Shown: piece by piece, positions 24,863 to 33,035 of the stretch
Position numbering within the stretch: the first letter of the stretch is position 1
Layout of the letters: every line of letters starts with the position of its first letter
Assembly (NCBI RefSeq): GCF_900105515.1
Contig: NZ_FNSY01000001.1
Location: 4,576,001-4,640,000, forward strand
Length of the DNA: 64,000 bases
Source of the DNA: Streptomyces sp. 2131.1
GTDB lineage: Bacteria; Actinomycetota; Actinomycetes; Streptomycetales; Streptomycetaceae
Reading direction: 5' to 3'
Translations under genes and position numbers: made by a program
The notes under the pieces: model-generated
Seen by the model: only the letters and a program-made list of their open reading frames with translations
Databases searched by the model: none
What the model was told of the DNA's origin: nothing

Positions 24863-25765
24863 TCAGCCCTTGCACAGATCGGCCGTCTTCAGCGTGGCCG
24901 GCGGCAGTTCGGTCGCGCCGAAGCCGTAGTCGCGCAGCAGCTCCACATAGCGGGACTTGTCGGCGACGATCTTCTTCAGCTCACGGTTGAAGGCGTCGCG
25001 CAGCTCCTCGTTGCCCTTGCGGAAGACCGCCCCGCCGGGGCTGTACTGCTTCTCGCCGTCCAGCTCGGGCAGGAACGCCTCGGTGACCTCGGTGCCCTCG
25101 TTGGTCTTGGCGAGCCAGCGCAGCGAGATCCCGGTCAGCAGGAACGCGTCCACCCGGCCGCCCTTGACCGCGTCCGCCCCGTCCTGCGGCTTCTGAAGCG
25201 TCTTGATCCTGCCCTCGGGGATGCCGGCGCCCTTGGCGTACGAACCCTCCACCGCGCCCGCCATCACGCCGATGGTGATCCCGGCGGCCTTCGCGGAGGC
25301 GAGGTCGGTGACCTTCTTCGGGTTGCCCTTCTTCACCATCATGGCGGTCGGCGAGATGAACTCCGGCTCGGAGAAGAGGGCGTTGGCGCAGCGCTCCGGG
25401 GTGATCGCCATGCCGGCGCTGACCACGTCGTACTTGCCGGCCTGGAGACCGGGGATCAGGCTGTCCCACTCGGAGAGGGTGGGCTTCAGCTCGTCGACAC
25501 CGAGCGCCTTGAAGATCTCGCGGTGCAACGTGGGTGCCTCGCCCTTGAGTTCCTTGCCCTCCATGTAGCCGTACGGCGCCTCGTCGGCGTACGCGACGCG
25601 TACGAAACCCTGCTTGCGGAGCTTCTCCAGCGCGCCTTCGCCGTCTGCGGAGCCCTCGCCGGCCTTGCTGCACGCGGCGAGGAGGCCCGGGACGACGAGC
25701 AGACCGCCCACCGCTGCCGATCGGTTGAGAAATCCCCGGCGGGACAGGTTCGGGAAGTCAGCCAT
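24863..25765 (-). CDS. ehuB: Substrate-binding lipoprotein EhuB-like, Tat-exported
   Basis: A 300-residue SBP_bac_3 protein. The N-terminus has a twin-arginine signal (LSRRGFLNRSAAVGG) joined to a lipobox (LLAAC), so it is probably exported folded and lipidated. The ligand-binding lobes contain KQGFVRVAYADEAPYGYMEG, TLSEWDSLIPGLQAGKYDVVSAGMAITPERC (the typical substrate-binding loop) and ITIGVMAGAVEGSYAKG. ATG 25765 is used, with AGGAG ten bases upstream; an alternative TTG lies three codons earlier. First gene of the ehuBCDA operon. No ectoine-degradation genes (doeA/doeB, eutB/C) are present in the window. Confidence 0.75.
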   Translation of the reverse strand: MADFPNLSRRGFLNRSAAVGGLLVVPGLLAACSKAGEGSADGEGALEKLRKQGFVRVAYADEAPYGYMEGKELKGEAPTLHREIFKALGVDELKPTLSEWDSLIPGLQAGKYDVVSAGMAITPERCANALFSEPEFISPTAMMVKKGNPKKVTDLASAKAAGITIGVMAGAVEGSYAKGAGIPEGRIKTLQKPQDGADAVKGGRVDAFLLTGISLRWLAKTNEGTEVTEAFLPELDGEKQYSPGGAVFRKGNEELRDAFNRELKKIVADKSRYVELLRDYGFGATELPPATLKTADLCKG

Positions 25766-26130
25766 GGTTCGCAATCTCCTGAAGGGGTCGAACAGTCCGG
25801 ACAGGCTTGGCGCCTGCCCGATCCGGGGCTTCTATTCAGGAAGAGGGCGCATGTAATCGAACGGTGGCCGGAGGGTGACCTTCCCGTGTCCGGCGGCAGG
25901 CCGGTAGGCGGGGTTTCGTAGGGGATGCCCCGTACGCGGCTCCGTACCGCGACGGGTGCCCGTACGGGCGCCGTTCATGCGTGCCGGGCACCCGTCCGCT
26001 CGTCCCGGAGCGATATCCGGGGCGGATGGCGGAATACTGGAACACGAGCGGGGAAACCGGTCAGTGCCGCCGCGACCGCGCGCGGCAACAGACGCAGGCG
26101 CAGAGAAGCAGGCGCAGAGAAAGGGTGGAC
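25766..26130. other. Divergent promoter region between ehuB and the racemase-like gene
   Basis: About 365 bases without a gene. It should contain promoters for both directions. A 12-bp perfect palindrome GCCCGTACGGGC lies at 25958-25969, in a position where an IclR-type regulator could act, and GAAGCAGGCGCAGAG repeats partly before the ATG at 26131. Confidence 0.45.
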
Positions 26131-26910
26131 ATGACGACCGTCGGATTCCTCTACCCGGGCCACTTCGCCGAGGACGACTACCCGCGCATGGAGATCCTCC
26201 TCGACAGCACCATCAGACTCGTCGTCCACCACACCGAGAGCCCGGACGCCGCCTACCGCGAGGACGCCCTGAGCGCGCTGGGCACCCCCGGCAGGCTCGC
26301 GGCCGGCATCGAGGAGCTGCAGCGCTCCGGGGTCCAGTCCATCGTCTGGGCCTGTGACGGCGGCAGCTTCCTGTACGGGTGGCAGGGCGCCCACGACCAG
26401 GTCGCGGCCCTCGCCCGGGCGGCGGGCGTGCCCGCGTCCAGTACCTCAATCGGCTTCGTCCACGCGGTACGGAAGCTGGGCGCCGAACGCGTCGCGGTCG
26501 CCGCGACCTACCCCGAGGCCGTCGCCGAGCGGTTCACCGCGTTCCTGCGGGAGACCGGCCTGGAGGTGGCCGGCGTCCACGCGGCGGGCGTCACCGACGC
26601 CGCCGAGGCAGCCTCCTGGGACGCGGACCGGCTCCTCGGGCTGGCACGGGCCGCCGACCGCCCCGACGCCGAGGCCGTCCTGATCCCCGACACGGCCCTG
26701 CACACCGTCGCCCACCTCCCCGAGCTGGAGGAGGCGCTCGGCAAGCCCGTCCTCACCGCGAACCAGGTGGCGGCCCGCGAGGCCCTGCGCCTGGCCGACC
26801 GCCCGGCCTGGGCGCCCCGGCTCGGCGCGCTCTTCGCCAACCGCGAGCAGCCGCCGGCCCCGGTGACCTGGGGGAGCGGACGGGCTTACGCGCACGGCGA
26901 GAAGAGCTGA
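26131..26910 (+). CDS. Asp/Glu racemase-superfamily protein, maleate cis-trans isomerase-like
   Basis: A 259-residue cytoplasmic protein starting at ATG 26131 after AAGGGTGG. The first catalytic-Cys loop is QSIVWACDGGSFLYGW; the second position, usually a Cys in racemases and maleate isomerases, reads VLIPDTALHTVAHL, with Asp-Thr instead. One-Cys members include decarboxylase-type and EutA-like proteins, so racemase activity is doubtful. It is divergent from the ehu operon; EutA-like proteins accompany ectoine utilisation genes elsewhere, so it may act on an ectoine breakdown product. That link is inference from position. Confidence 0.72.
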   Translation: MTTVGFLYPGHFAEDDYPRMEILLDSTIRLVVHHTESPDAAYREDALSALGTPGRLAAGIEELQRSGVQSIVWACDGGSFLYGWQGAHDQVAALARAAGVPASSTSIGFVHAVRKLGAERVAVAATYPEAVAERFTAFLRETGLEVAGVHAAGVTDAAEAASWDADRLLGLARAADRPDAEAVLIPDTALHTVAHLPELEEALGKPVLTANQVAAREALRLADRPAWAPRLGALFANREQPPAPVTWGSGRAYAHGEKS

Positions 26911-26946
26911 GACGGCAGGCCCGGGAATAAACGGAGTCCCCCTCCT

Positions 26947-27001
26947 GTTCTGGCCTCCGGACGTACGAGGTACTGAAACGCACCACCGGAGAGGCCAGAA
27001 C
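26947..27001 (+). promoter_or_regulatory. Long-range inverted repeat covering the leader of the LLM oxidoreductase gene
   Basis: Arms GTTCTGGCCTC (26947-26957) and GAGGCCAGAAC (26991-27001) pair perfectly, and the right arm ends directly at the GTG start. The purine-rich GGAG just before the right arm would be held near the stem, so RNA pairing could hide the ribosome binding site. Confidence 0.5.
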
Positions 27002-28114
27002 GTGGACGAGATCCGAGGCGAGCAGATCCAGGGCGACGAGATCCGCGGCACGGCCCGGGGCACCGCCCCCGTGCCGCTGTCCGTGCTGGACCTGGTGACC
27101 GTGGGCCAGGGCCGCACGGCGAGCCAGGCCCTGCGCACCGGCGTGGAGATCGCCCAGCTCGCCGAGCGCCGCGGCTTCCACCGCTACTGGGTCGCCGAGC
27201 ACCACTCGATGCCCGGCGTCGCCTCCTCGTCCCCGGCCGTGATCCTGGCGCACACCGCCGCCCGCACCGAGCGCATCCGGCTCGGCTCGGGCGGCGTCAT
27301 GCTGCCCAACCACGCCCCGCTCGTGATCGCGGAGCAGTTCGGCACGCTGGAAGCGATGGCACCGGGCCGCGTCGACCTGGGCCTGGGCCGCGCCCCCGGC
27401 ACGGACGGCGCCACGGCCGCCGCCCTGCGCCGCACGGACCGGCTGAACGAGGGCGCGGATGATTTCCCGCAGCAGCTCATGGAGCTGACCCGGTTCCTGG
27501 ACGACGACTTCCCCGACGGCCACCCCTACGCCCGCATCCACGCGGTTCCCGGACCCGTCCAGGCCACTTCCGAGGGCGGTGTCCAGTCCCCGGCACGCCC
27601 GCCCATCTGGCTCCTCGGCTCCTCCGGCTTCAGCGCCCGGCTCGCCGGGGTGCTCGGGCTGCCGTTCGCCTTCGCGCACCACTTCTCGGCCCAGAACACC
27701 GTCCCGGCGCTGGAGCTGTACCGCGACTCCTTCAAGCCGTCCACGGTCCTGGACGCCCCCTACGCCCTGATCGGCGTCGCCGCGCTGGCCGCCGACGACG
27801 AGCGCGAGGCCCGGCGCCAGGTGCTGACCGGCGCCCTGTCGATGCTCCGGCTGCGCTCCGGGCGGCCCGGCCTCGTCCCGACGCCCGAGGAGGCGGAGGC
27901 GTACGCCTTCTCCCCGATGGAGCGCGAGTTCGTCGACAACTGGCTGGTCAACATCGTCCACGGCACCGCCGACGAGGTGCGCTCCGGCCTCGACGACCTG
28001 GCCAAGCGCACCGGCGCCGACGAGCTGATGATCACCGCCAACGCCCACAGCGGCGAGGCCCGGCTGCACAGCTACGGCCTGATCGCCGACGCGTACGGCA
28101 TGCCGCAGTCGTAG
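27002..28114 (+). CDS. LLM class flavin-dependent oxidoreductase (MsnO8-type)
   Basis: A 370-residue luciferase-like monooxygenase. Evidence: SVLDLVTVGQGRTASQALR, the strand-loop RYWVAEHHSMPGVASSSPAVILA, IRLGSGGVMLPNHAPLVIAEQFGTLEA and RVDLGLGRAPGTD, which bind FMNH2 or F420 in this TIM-barrel family. The N-terminus has an odd repeat (DEIRGEQIQGDEIRG) before the domain, coded by GTG 27002 onwards; a later start is possible. The substrate is unknown. The gene ends 3 bases before the convergent cdgA stop. Confidence 0.88.
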   Translation: MDEIRGEQIQGDEIRGTARGTAPVPLSVLDLVTVGQGRTASQALRTGVEIAQLAERRGFHRYWVAEHHSMPGVASSSPAVILAHTAARTERIRLGSGGVMLPNHAPLVIAEQFGTLEAMAPGRVDLGLGRAPGTDGATAAALRRTDRLNEGADDFPQQLMELTRFLDDDFPDGHPYARIHAVPGPVQATSEGGVQSPARPPIWLLGSSGFSARLAGVLGLPFAFAHHFSAQNTVPALELYRDSFKPSTVLDAPYALIGVAALAADDEREARRQVLTGALSMLRLRSGRPGLVPTPEEAEAYAFSPMEREFVDNWLVNIVHGTADEVRSGLDDLAKRTGADELMITANAHSGEARLHSYGLIADAYGMPQS

Positions 28115-28117
28115 GGG

Positions 28118-29965
28118 TCACGCCCCCGGGGCGCGCGTCCCGATCAGTTCGGCGATGCGCTCCGGGGCGACCGCCCGCGAGTAGAGCCAGCCCTGCCCGG
28201 TGTCGCAGCCGATCCGGCGCAGCCGCTCCGCCTGGCCGGCCGTCTCCACGCACTCCGCGGTGACCGTCAGGCCCAGCCGGTGCGCCAGCTCCACCATGGC
28301 CTCGACGATCGTCTCGTCGGCGGGGCTGGGATGCGTGCCGTCCTCGTACCGGAAACCGCGCACGAAGGCGCCGTCCAGCTTGAGGACGGATACCGGCAGG
28401 CGGCTCAGGTAGGCGAGGTTCGAGTAGCCGGTGCCGAAGTCGTCGATGGCGATGCGCACGCCCATGTCGCTGAGTGCCTGGAGGGCCCGCAGCGGCCGGC
28501 CCGCCGAGCCCATCACCGCGGACTCGGTCAGCTCCAGCTGGAGCAGCGCCGGATCGAGCCCGGTCTCCGCCAGGATCTCCGCGACATCGGTGACCAGGTC
28601 GGAGTCCCAGACCTGGCGCACCGCGACGTTGACGCTGATGAACAGCGGCGGCTTCGCCGGGTGGTCGAGCTGCCACCGCCTGGCCTGCCGGCAGGCGGAG
28701 CGCAGCACCCACCGGCCGAGCTGCACGATCGAGCCGTCCTCCTCGGCGATCGCGACGAACCGATTCGGTGAGAGCACGCCGAACTGCGGGTGGTTCCAGC
28801 GCACCAGCGCCTCGACCCCGCGCACCACGCCGTCCGCCATGCCGACGAGCGGCTGGTACTCGATGGTGAACTCGCCGCGCTCCACGGCCGGGCGGAGCGT
28901 CGACGACAGCGCCTGGCGGGTCATCCGGTGGGCGTTGCGCTCCGGGTCGAACAGGGTCCAGCGGGCCTTGCCGTCGGCCTTCGCCCAGTACAGCGTGGTG
29001 TCGGCGGCCTGCATCAGACCGGTGGCGGACGTCCCCGCGACGGGCCGCTCCACCACCCCGATCGACGCCGAGACGGAGAGCCGCTGCCCGGCCAGGTCGA
29101 AGGGCTGCTGGAGCGCCCCCAGCACCGCGCGGGCCAGGTCGGTCAGCTGCTCGGTGCCGGTGGACTCCTCGACCAGGACCGCGAACTCGTCGCCGCCGAG
29201 CCGGGCCACCAGCGGGGCGCCGGCCGGGTAGGCGCCCTCCTGCTCGGCGCAGTCCGTCAGCCGGGCGGCGACGGCCGCGAGGAGCCGGTCGCCGATCCGG
29301 TGGCCCAGGGTGTCGTTGACCGCCTTGAAGCCGTCCAGGTCCAGGTAGCAGAGCCCGACGCGGGAGCCCCGGCCCTCGGTGTGGGGCGGGGGCCTGAGCG
29401 CCGCCGACAGCCGCTCGAAGAACAGCGTCCGGTTCGGCAGCCGGGTCACCGGGTCGTGCATCTGGAGGTGGCGCAGCCGGTTCTGCAGTTCGCGCCGGTC
29501 GCTGACGTCCGCGACGGACAGCAGTACCTGGCCCGGTGCGCCGCCGTCCTCCGCCTCCCGACCGCCCGGCATGGGCACGACGGTGATCTCGGCCCACAGC
29601 GCGCGCCCGTCGGGGTGCTTGAGGGGGCGGGTGCAGCGGAAACGGGAGCGCCGGCCGTGCAGCACCTCGCGGTAGGCGTGCCAGGTGCGGGCGTCCGCCG
29701 CCAGGTCGACCAGGTCGCCGGCCGACTGCGCGGTGAGCGCCGCGGCGCCGGTGCCGGTCAGCGCGCCGAGGGCCTCGTTGGCGGCGACGATCAGGCCCTC
29801 GGGGTCGACGACGGCCATCGGCAGGGCGGCGGCCCGGAACGCGGCCCGGTAGTCGTGCGCCGCGGAGGCGGACACGTCGGGCGTCCACTTCTTGTGACTC
29901 TCCGTCACCATCGGTGGCTGCGCAGCGGGTGCCGTGGGCCGCGGCCCTTCGGGGGTTGCGTTCAC
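28118..29965 (-). CDS. cdgA: PAS-GGDEF-EAL cyclic-di-GMP enzyme, CdgA-like
   Basis: A 615-residue cytoplasmic protein from GTG 29965 (preceded by GGCGGAGCG). A PAS domain (about 40-170, YRAAFRAAALPMAVVDPEGLIVAANEALG) is followed by a GGDEF domain with an intact active site RLGGDEF and an EAL domain with EALVRWNHP, LELTESA, DDFGTGYSNLAYL, KLDGAF and the second Glu in TAECVET. Both catalytic centres look intact, so it may make and degrade c-di-GMP. No RxxD inhibitory site is seen just before GGDEF. Domain order and genomic position fit CdgA of Streptomyces, a BldD target that affects development. No transmembrane helices are seen. Confidence 0.82.
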   Translation of the reverse strand: MNATPEGPRPTAPAAQPPMVTESHKKWTPDVSASAAHDYRAAFRAAALPMAVVDPEGLIVAANEALGALTGTGAAALTAQSAGDLVDLAADARTWHAYREVLHGRRSRFRCTRPLKHPDGRALWAEITVVPMPGGREAEDGGAPGQVLLSVADVSDRRELQNRLRHLQMHDPVTRLPNRTLFFERLSAALRPPPHTEGRGSRVGLCYLDLDGFKAVNDTLGHRIGDRLLAAVAARLTDCAEQEGAYPAGAPLVARLGGDEFAVLVEESTGTEQLTDLARAVLGALQQPFDLAGQRLSVSASIGVVERPVAGTSATGLMQAADTTLYWAKADGKARWTLFDPERNAHRMTRQALSSTLRPAVERGEFTIEYQPLVGMADGVVRGVEALVRWNHPQFGVLSPNRFVAIAEEDGSIVQLGRWVLRSACRQARRWQLDHPAKPPLFISVNVAVRQVWDSDLVTDVAEILAETGLDPALLQLELTESAVMGSAGRPLRALQALSDMGVRIAIDDFGTGYSNLAYLSRLPVSVLKLDGAFVRGFRYEDGTHPSPADETIVEAMVELAHRLGLTVTAECVETAGQAERLRRIGCDTGQGWLYSRAVAPERIAELIGTRAPGA

Positions 29966-30398
29966 CGTTCGCTCCGCCCTGCAGTTCTGTCCCGGACATC
30001 TCCGGTCGGACTGGCCCGCCGCGTGGAGCGCCGTCGTGAGAGGCGGGAACCGCGCAGGAAAGCGAGGTGAAGCATAGAGGGCGGCGCCCCGGCCGTTCCA
30101 GCGCCCCGCCCCTCGGGCACCCCGCGTGCGACCCGCACGGCCGATGTGGGCCCGGATCCGGTATGTCCCCAACTGATTGTTTCTGCGCACCTCTGTTCTC
30201 TCGCGTTGCGCGAGTGATCGATTGTGACTGTCCGTGAAGGAGGTGGTGAGTGGGGCGGTCGACACGACTGGGGGAGTCCCACGTGACGAAACAGTCATAA
30301 CCCCACAAAGTAGACGCGAGGGTTCCAGGGTCCGTGCCCCGTGCCGGAGTCGTCCGCGCCCACGCCGGAGGTATCCGCTCCCCGTACCGGAGGTAGAT
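29966..30398. promoter_or_regulatory. Divergent intergenic region of cdgA and the metalloprotease gene
   Basis: About 430 bases with no real gene. It contains TGACTGTCCGTGA (30225-30237), matching 7 of the 9 fixed positions of the BldD box, and a perfect CTCGCG/CGCGAG inverted repeat (30200-30214). BldD control of cdgA is known in Streptomyces, but this particular site is only a candidate. Confidence 0.4.
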
Positions 30399-31640
30399 GT
30401 GCCGCGTCAGCCCGGGCCCTCAGGGGTGGAGAGGCCGAGCCCGCGCGGCCTGGCGGCCGGGCTGATCTCGCTGGTGGCGCTCGTCGCCACCTCCCTCGTC
30501 GCCGGACCCGCGGCCGCCGCCACCGGAGACGCGACCCCCTGCGCCCTGCCCCGCACCCCCGCCCACCACTCGCTCGGCATCGACCGCTGGAACGGCGCCT
30601 ACCCGCGGCCGGACCGCGCCCTGGACGCCGTGATGGTCTTCCTCTCGTTCCCGGACGCCCGGCCCGCCACCACCCCCGCCGAACTCACCTCGGACTACTT
30701 CCCGGCCACCACGCAGTTCTTCCGGCGCGCCTCGTACGGGAAGTTCACCCTGCGCCCGCACCCCCAGCGGCAGTGGATCCGGATGCCGAGGCCCTCGACC
30801 TGGTACGGCATACAGCGCGACTGGGCCAGCGACCGGCGCGGCGCCTACCTGCGCGACGCGATCCGGGTGGCCGACGCGAAGATCGACTTCTCGAAGTACG
30901 ACATCGTCTACCTCGTCGCGGACCCGGACGCCCCCGGCGTCGACTCCGACGCCACCAAGGTCGTCAACTTCGACCGGCCGCTGCACGCCGACGGTACGGA
31001 CATCAGGCGCGTCGTCACCGTCTTCGAGCAGCACCCGCCGGACCACAACGTGCTGGCCCACGAGACCGGGCACGTCTTCGACCTCCCCGACCTCTACCAC
31101 CGGCCCTCCGACGGCAAGGGCGACTGGGACACCTACGTCGGCGACTGGGACGTCATGGGCAGCCAGTTCGGGCTGGCGCCGGACCTCTTCGGCTGGCACA
31201 AGTGGAAGCTGGGCTGGCTGGACGACCGGCAGGTGGTCTGCGTCCAGAGCGACCGGGTCGTCACCCTCGAACCGATGGCCGACGTCCCCGTGCCAGGCGC
31301 CTCCCTCGGCACCCGGCTCGCCGTGATCAGGACCGGCGAGGGCAGCGCGGTGGCCGTGGAGGCCCGGAGCTCCACCGGCAACGACCGCTCGACCTGCGCC
31401 GAGGGCGTCCTGCTCTACCGGGTGCGCAACGAGACCCCGTCCGGCGGTGGCCCGGTCGAGGTGCTCGACACGCACCCGGACAGCGACGCCTGCTGGGAGC
31501 GGTCGGTCTACCCGCCGCTCGCGGACGCCCCGCTGCGCGTCGGCGAGACGTACTCCGTGCCCGGCGCGCACGCCACGATCGAGGTCGCGGACCGGACGCC
31601 GTCGGGCTCGTACACGGTCCGCATCACCACGGGAGCCTGA
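30399..31640 (+). CDS. Secreted M6-type metalloprotease domain protein
   Basis: A 413-residue secreted protein with start GTG 30399 five bases after GGAGG. Signal peptide: LAAGLISLVALVATSLVAGPAAAAT. The zinc site is LAHETGHVFDLPDLY (HExxH with a downstream extended helix), preceded by LDAVMVFLSFPDARP and FFRRASYGKF, typical of immune-inhibitor-A-like M6 peptidases. The usual DVMG motif after the zinc helix is present (GDWDVMGSQFG). The C-terminal about 130 residues form a beta-rich domain with one Cys pair. It would cleave extracellular proteins. Confidence 0.88.
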   Translation: MPRQPGPSGVERPSPRGLAAGLISLVALVATSLVAGPAAAATGDATPCALPRTPAHHSLGIDRWNGAYPRPDRALDAVMVFLSFPDARPATTPAELTSDYFPATTQFFRRASYGKFTLRPHPQRQWIRMPRPSTWYGIQRDWASDRRGAYLRDAIRVADAKIDFSKYDIVYLVADPDAPGVDSDATKVVNFDRPLHADGTDIRRVVTVFEQHPPDHNVLAHETGHVFDLPDLYHRPSDGKGDWDTYVGDWDVMGSQFGLAPDLFGWHKWKLGWLDDRQVVCVQSDRVVTLEPMADVPVPGASLGTRLAVIRTGEGSAVAVEARSSTGNDRSTCAEGVLLYRVRNETPSGGGPVEVLDTHPDSDACWERSVYPPLADAPLRVGETYSVPGAHATIEVADRTPSGSYTVRITTGA

Positions 31641-31660
31641 CCCGGCCCGTACCGGACAAC

Positions 31661-31694
31661 GAAGAAGCCCCTCGCTCTCGCGAGGGGCTTCTTC
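31661..31694 (-). terminator. Terminator of the third tRNA-Lys gene
   Basis: Perfect 15-bp stem (31661-31675 and 31680-31694, loop TCTC), just 3' of the tRNA on the minus strand and shared with the end of the protease gene. Confidence 0.88.
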
Positions 31695-31700
31695 CGTCTG

Positions 31701-31774
31701 TGCGCCGCCAGGGACTCGAACCCCGGACCCGCTGATTAAGAGTCAGCTGCTCTAACCAACTGAGCTAGCGGCGC
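31701..31774 (-). tRNA. tRNA-Lys (anticodon CTT), copy 3
   Basis: Third identical 74-nt copy. Its first 10 bases overlap the end of the upstream protein gene, whose TAG stop is formed by tRNA bases 8-10. Confidence 0.97.
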
Positions 31775-32460
31775 CTGCTGACGTCGTAGACCTTAGCACC
31801 CTGATCGGCGAGAGGAAAAATCGAAATCCGGGGAGTCGGAGCGGGCACCGACCGGGCCACCCGCACGCACGCCCACAGCAGCACGTCCGGCCCCGGAAGC
31901 CAGGGGGTACGCGTGTCCGGCGCCACCAGCCAGCGGGGCCCCGTGTAGCTCTCACCGCAGGTCAGGGGTGGAACCGTCACCGCGTCCCCGGTGCCGTGGC
32001 AGAGCAGCGGGGGCACCTTCGTACCGCCGCCCTCCTGGCTCTGCGGGCCGCCGCCCCACTCCTCCCAGTCCAGCAGCGAGGGCAGCCGCTGGGCCGTGCC
32101 CGGGGTGGCGAAGAGCAGCATCCGGCCGCGGTGCGAGGCGACCGGTCCTGAGCCGGGGCCGTCCGCCCACAGGTGCTCCAGCATCCGCCGCCCGAACAGC
32201 GTGGGCACGTTCACCACGTCGAACGCCGTGCCGCACGGCAGGACCCCGGGGGCCGTCGGGCGCGACTCCCACTGGGACAGGGCGCTGCGCGGGTACGCCG
32301 TCGCCCCGGCCAGCCACGCGGCACCGGCCGCGGTCACCTGAGCCGTCTGGTTGCGCGCGGGCTCGCGCAGGGCGGCGAAGAGCTCCGCCTCGTGGCCGGC
32401 GGGGAGGCAGGGTCCGTCGCCGTGGTGCAGGGTCGTTTCGTCGGGCAGCCATGCGGTCAT
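31765..32460 (-). CDS. Prim-pol-like (bifunctional DNA primase/polymerase N-domain-like) protein
   Basis: A 231-residue cytoplasmic protein from ATG 32460. It has Ala/Leu-rich N-terminal helices (AAWLAGATAYPRSALSQWE), then LPCGTAFDVVNVPTLFGRRMLEHLW, RMLLFATPGTAQRLPSLLDW, LLCHGTGDAVTVPP and a C-terminal helix. Streptomyces relatives are annotated as prim-pol-like, but I cannot point to an obvious catalytic Asp/Glu triad. The pattern GTxxD, then FATPGTA, then VTVPP is repeated in the shorter protein at 40.7-41.1 kb. The gene's stop lies inside the tRNA-Lys sequence. No Shine-Dalgarno is evident; TTGATC upstream could belong to its own promoter. Confidence 0.6.
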   Translation of the reverse strand: MTAWLPDETTLHHGDGPCLPAGHEAELFAALREPARNQTAQVTAAGAAWLAGATAYPRSALSQWESRPTAPGVLPCGTAFDVVNVPTLFGRRMLEHLWADGPGSGPVASHRGRMLLFATPGTAQRLPSLLDWEEWGGGPQSQEGGGTKVPPLLCHGTGDAVTVPPLTCGESYTGPRWLVAPDTRTPWLPGPDVLLWACVRVARSVPAPTPRISIFPLADQGAKVYDVSRRR

Positions 32461-32579
32461 GTGCACAGGTCTACCGTTCGTGATCAACCGGATTCCGAGA
32501 GTTGCCGAAAAACGGGACGCGATAACCGCACAAGGAGTATGGTTCGCCCGGGCATATGCCGGTGGTGCTACCCGGCCGC

Positions 32580-32921
32580 CTACGACGGCGGCGCGTTCAG
32601 CAGAGTGCGGCCGAACTCGACCATCTTCTTCGCGTAGTCCTCGGTCCATTCCGCACGCCGAGCGATGTCTGCGGTCGTGAGCCGGTCGAACCGGCGCGGA
32701 TCCGCCAGCTGCGCCGCGGCTATCGCCTGGAACTCCACCGCACGGTCGGTCGCGGCGCGGAACGCCAGGGCCAGTTCCGTCGCCCGGCCCAGCAGCTCCT
32801 TCGGATCGTCCATCGACTCCAGGTCGAAGAAGTGCTCCGGGTCCGCGACCGCCGCGGCCGGCTCGAAGAGCAGGGGTGCGGGACGCAGCCGCTGCTGCTC
32901 GCTCCGCTCGGGTTGTGCCAT
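32580..32921 (-). CDS. Small conserved hypothetical protein
   Basis: A 113-residue protein from ATG 32921 with a strong GGAGGA upstream. It is mostly helical: LESMDDPKELLGRATELALAFRAATDRAVEFQAIAAAQL, then a second helical part DRLTTADIARRAEWTEDYAKKMVEFGRTLL, in which DIARRAEWTEDYAKKMV resembles a helix-turn-helix. No catalytic motif. It lies between the SF1 helicase gene (115 bases upstream) and the prim-pol-like gene on the same strand, so it may belong to the helicase-nuclease transcription unit. The function is unknown. Confidence 0.7.
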   Translation of the reverse strand: MAQPERSEQQRLRPAPLLFEPAAAVADPEHFFDLESMDDPKELLGRATELALAFRAATDRAVEFQAIAAAQLADPRRFDRLTTADIARRAEWTEDYAKKMVEFGRTLLNAPPS

Positions 32922-33035
32922 GTGTTCTTCCTCCTCGGACGGCCCGACGGCCACCCTCCATTGTCCTGCCGCCCGCAAGGGCGCATACGCCCCGCCGCCG
33001 GGGCGCACACCACCCGGCCCACGCCCCCGGCGCAG

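Noticed and set aside
30285-30300. TGAC/GTCA-type inverted repeat near 30290 as a BldD box
   Set aside because: The half-sites are 6 bases apart instead of 5, so the BldD pattern is not met.
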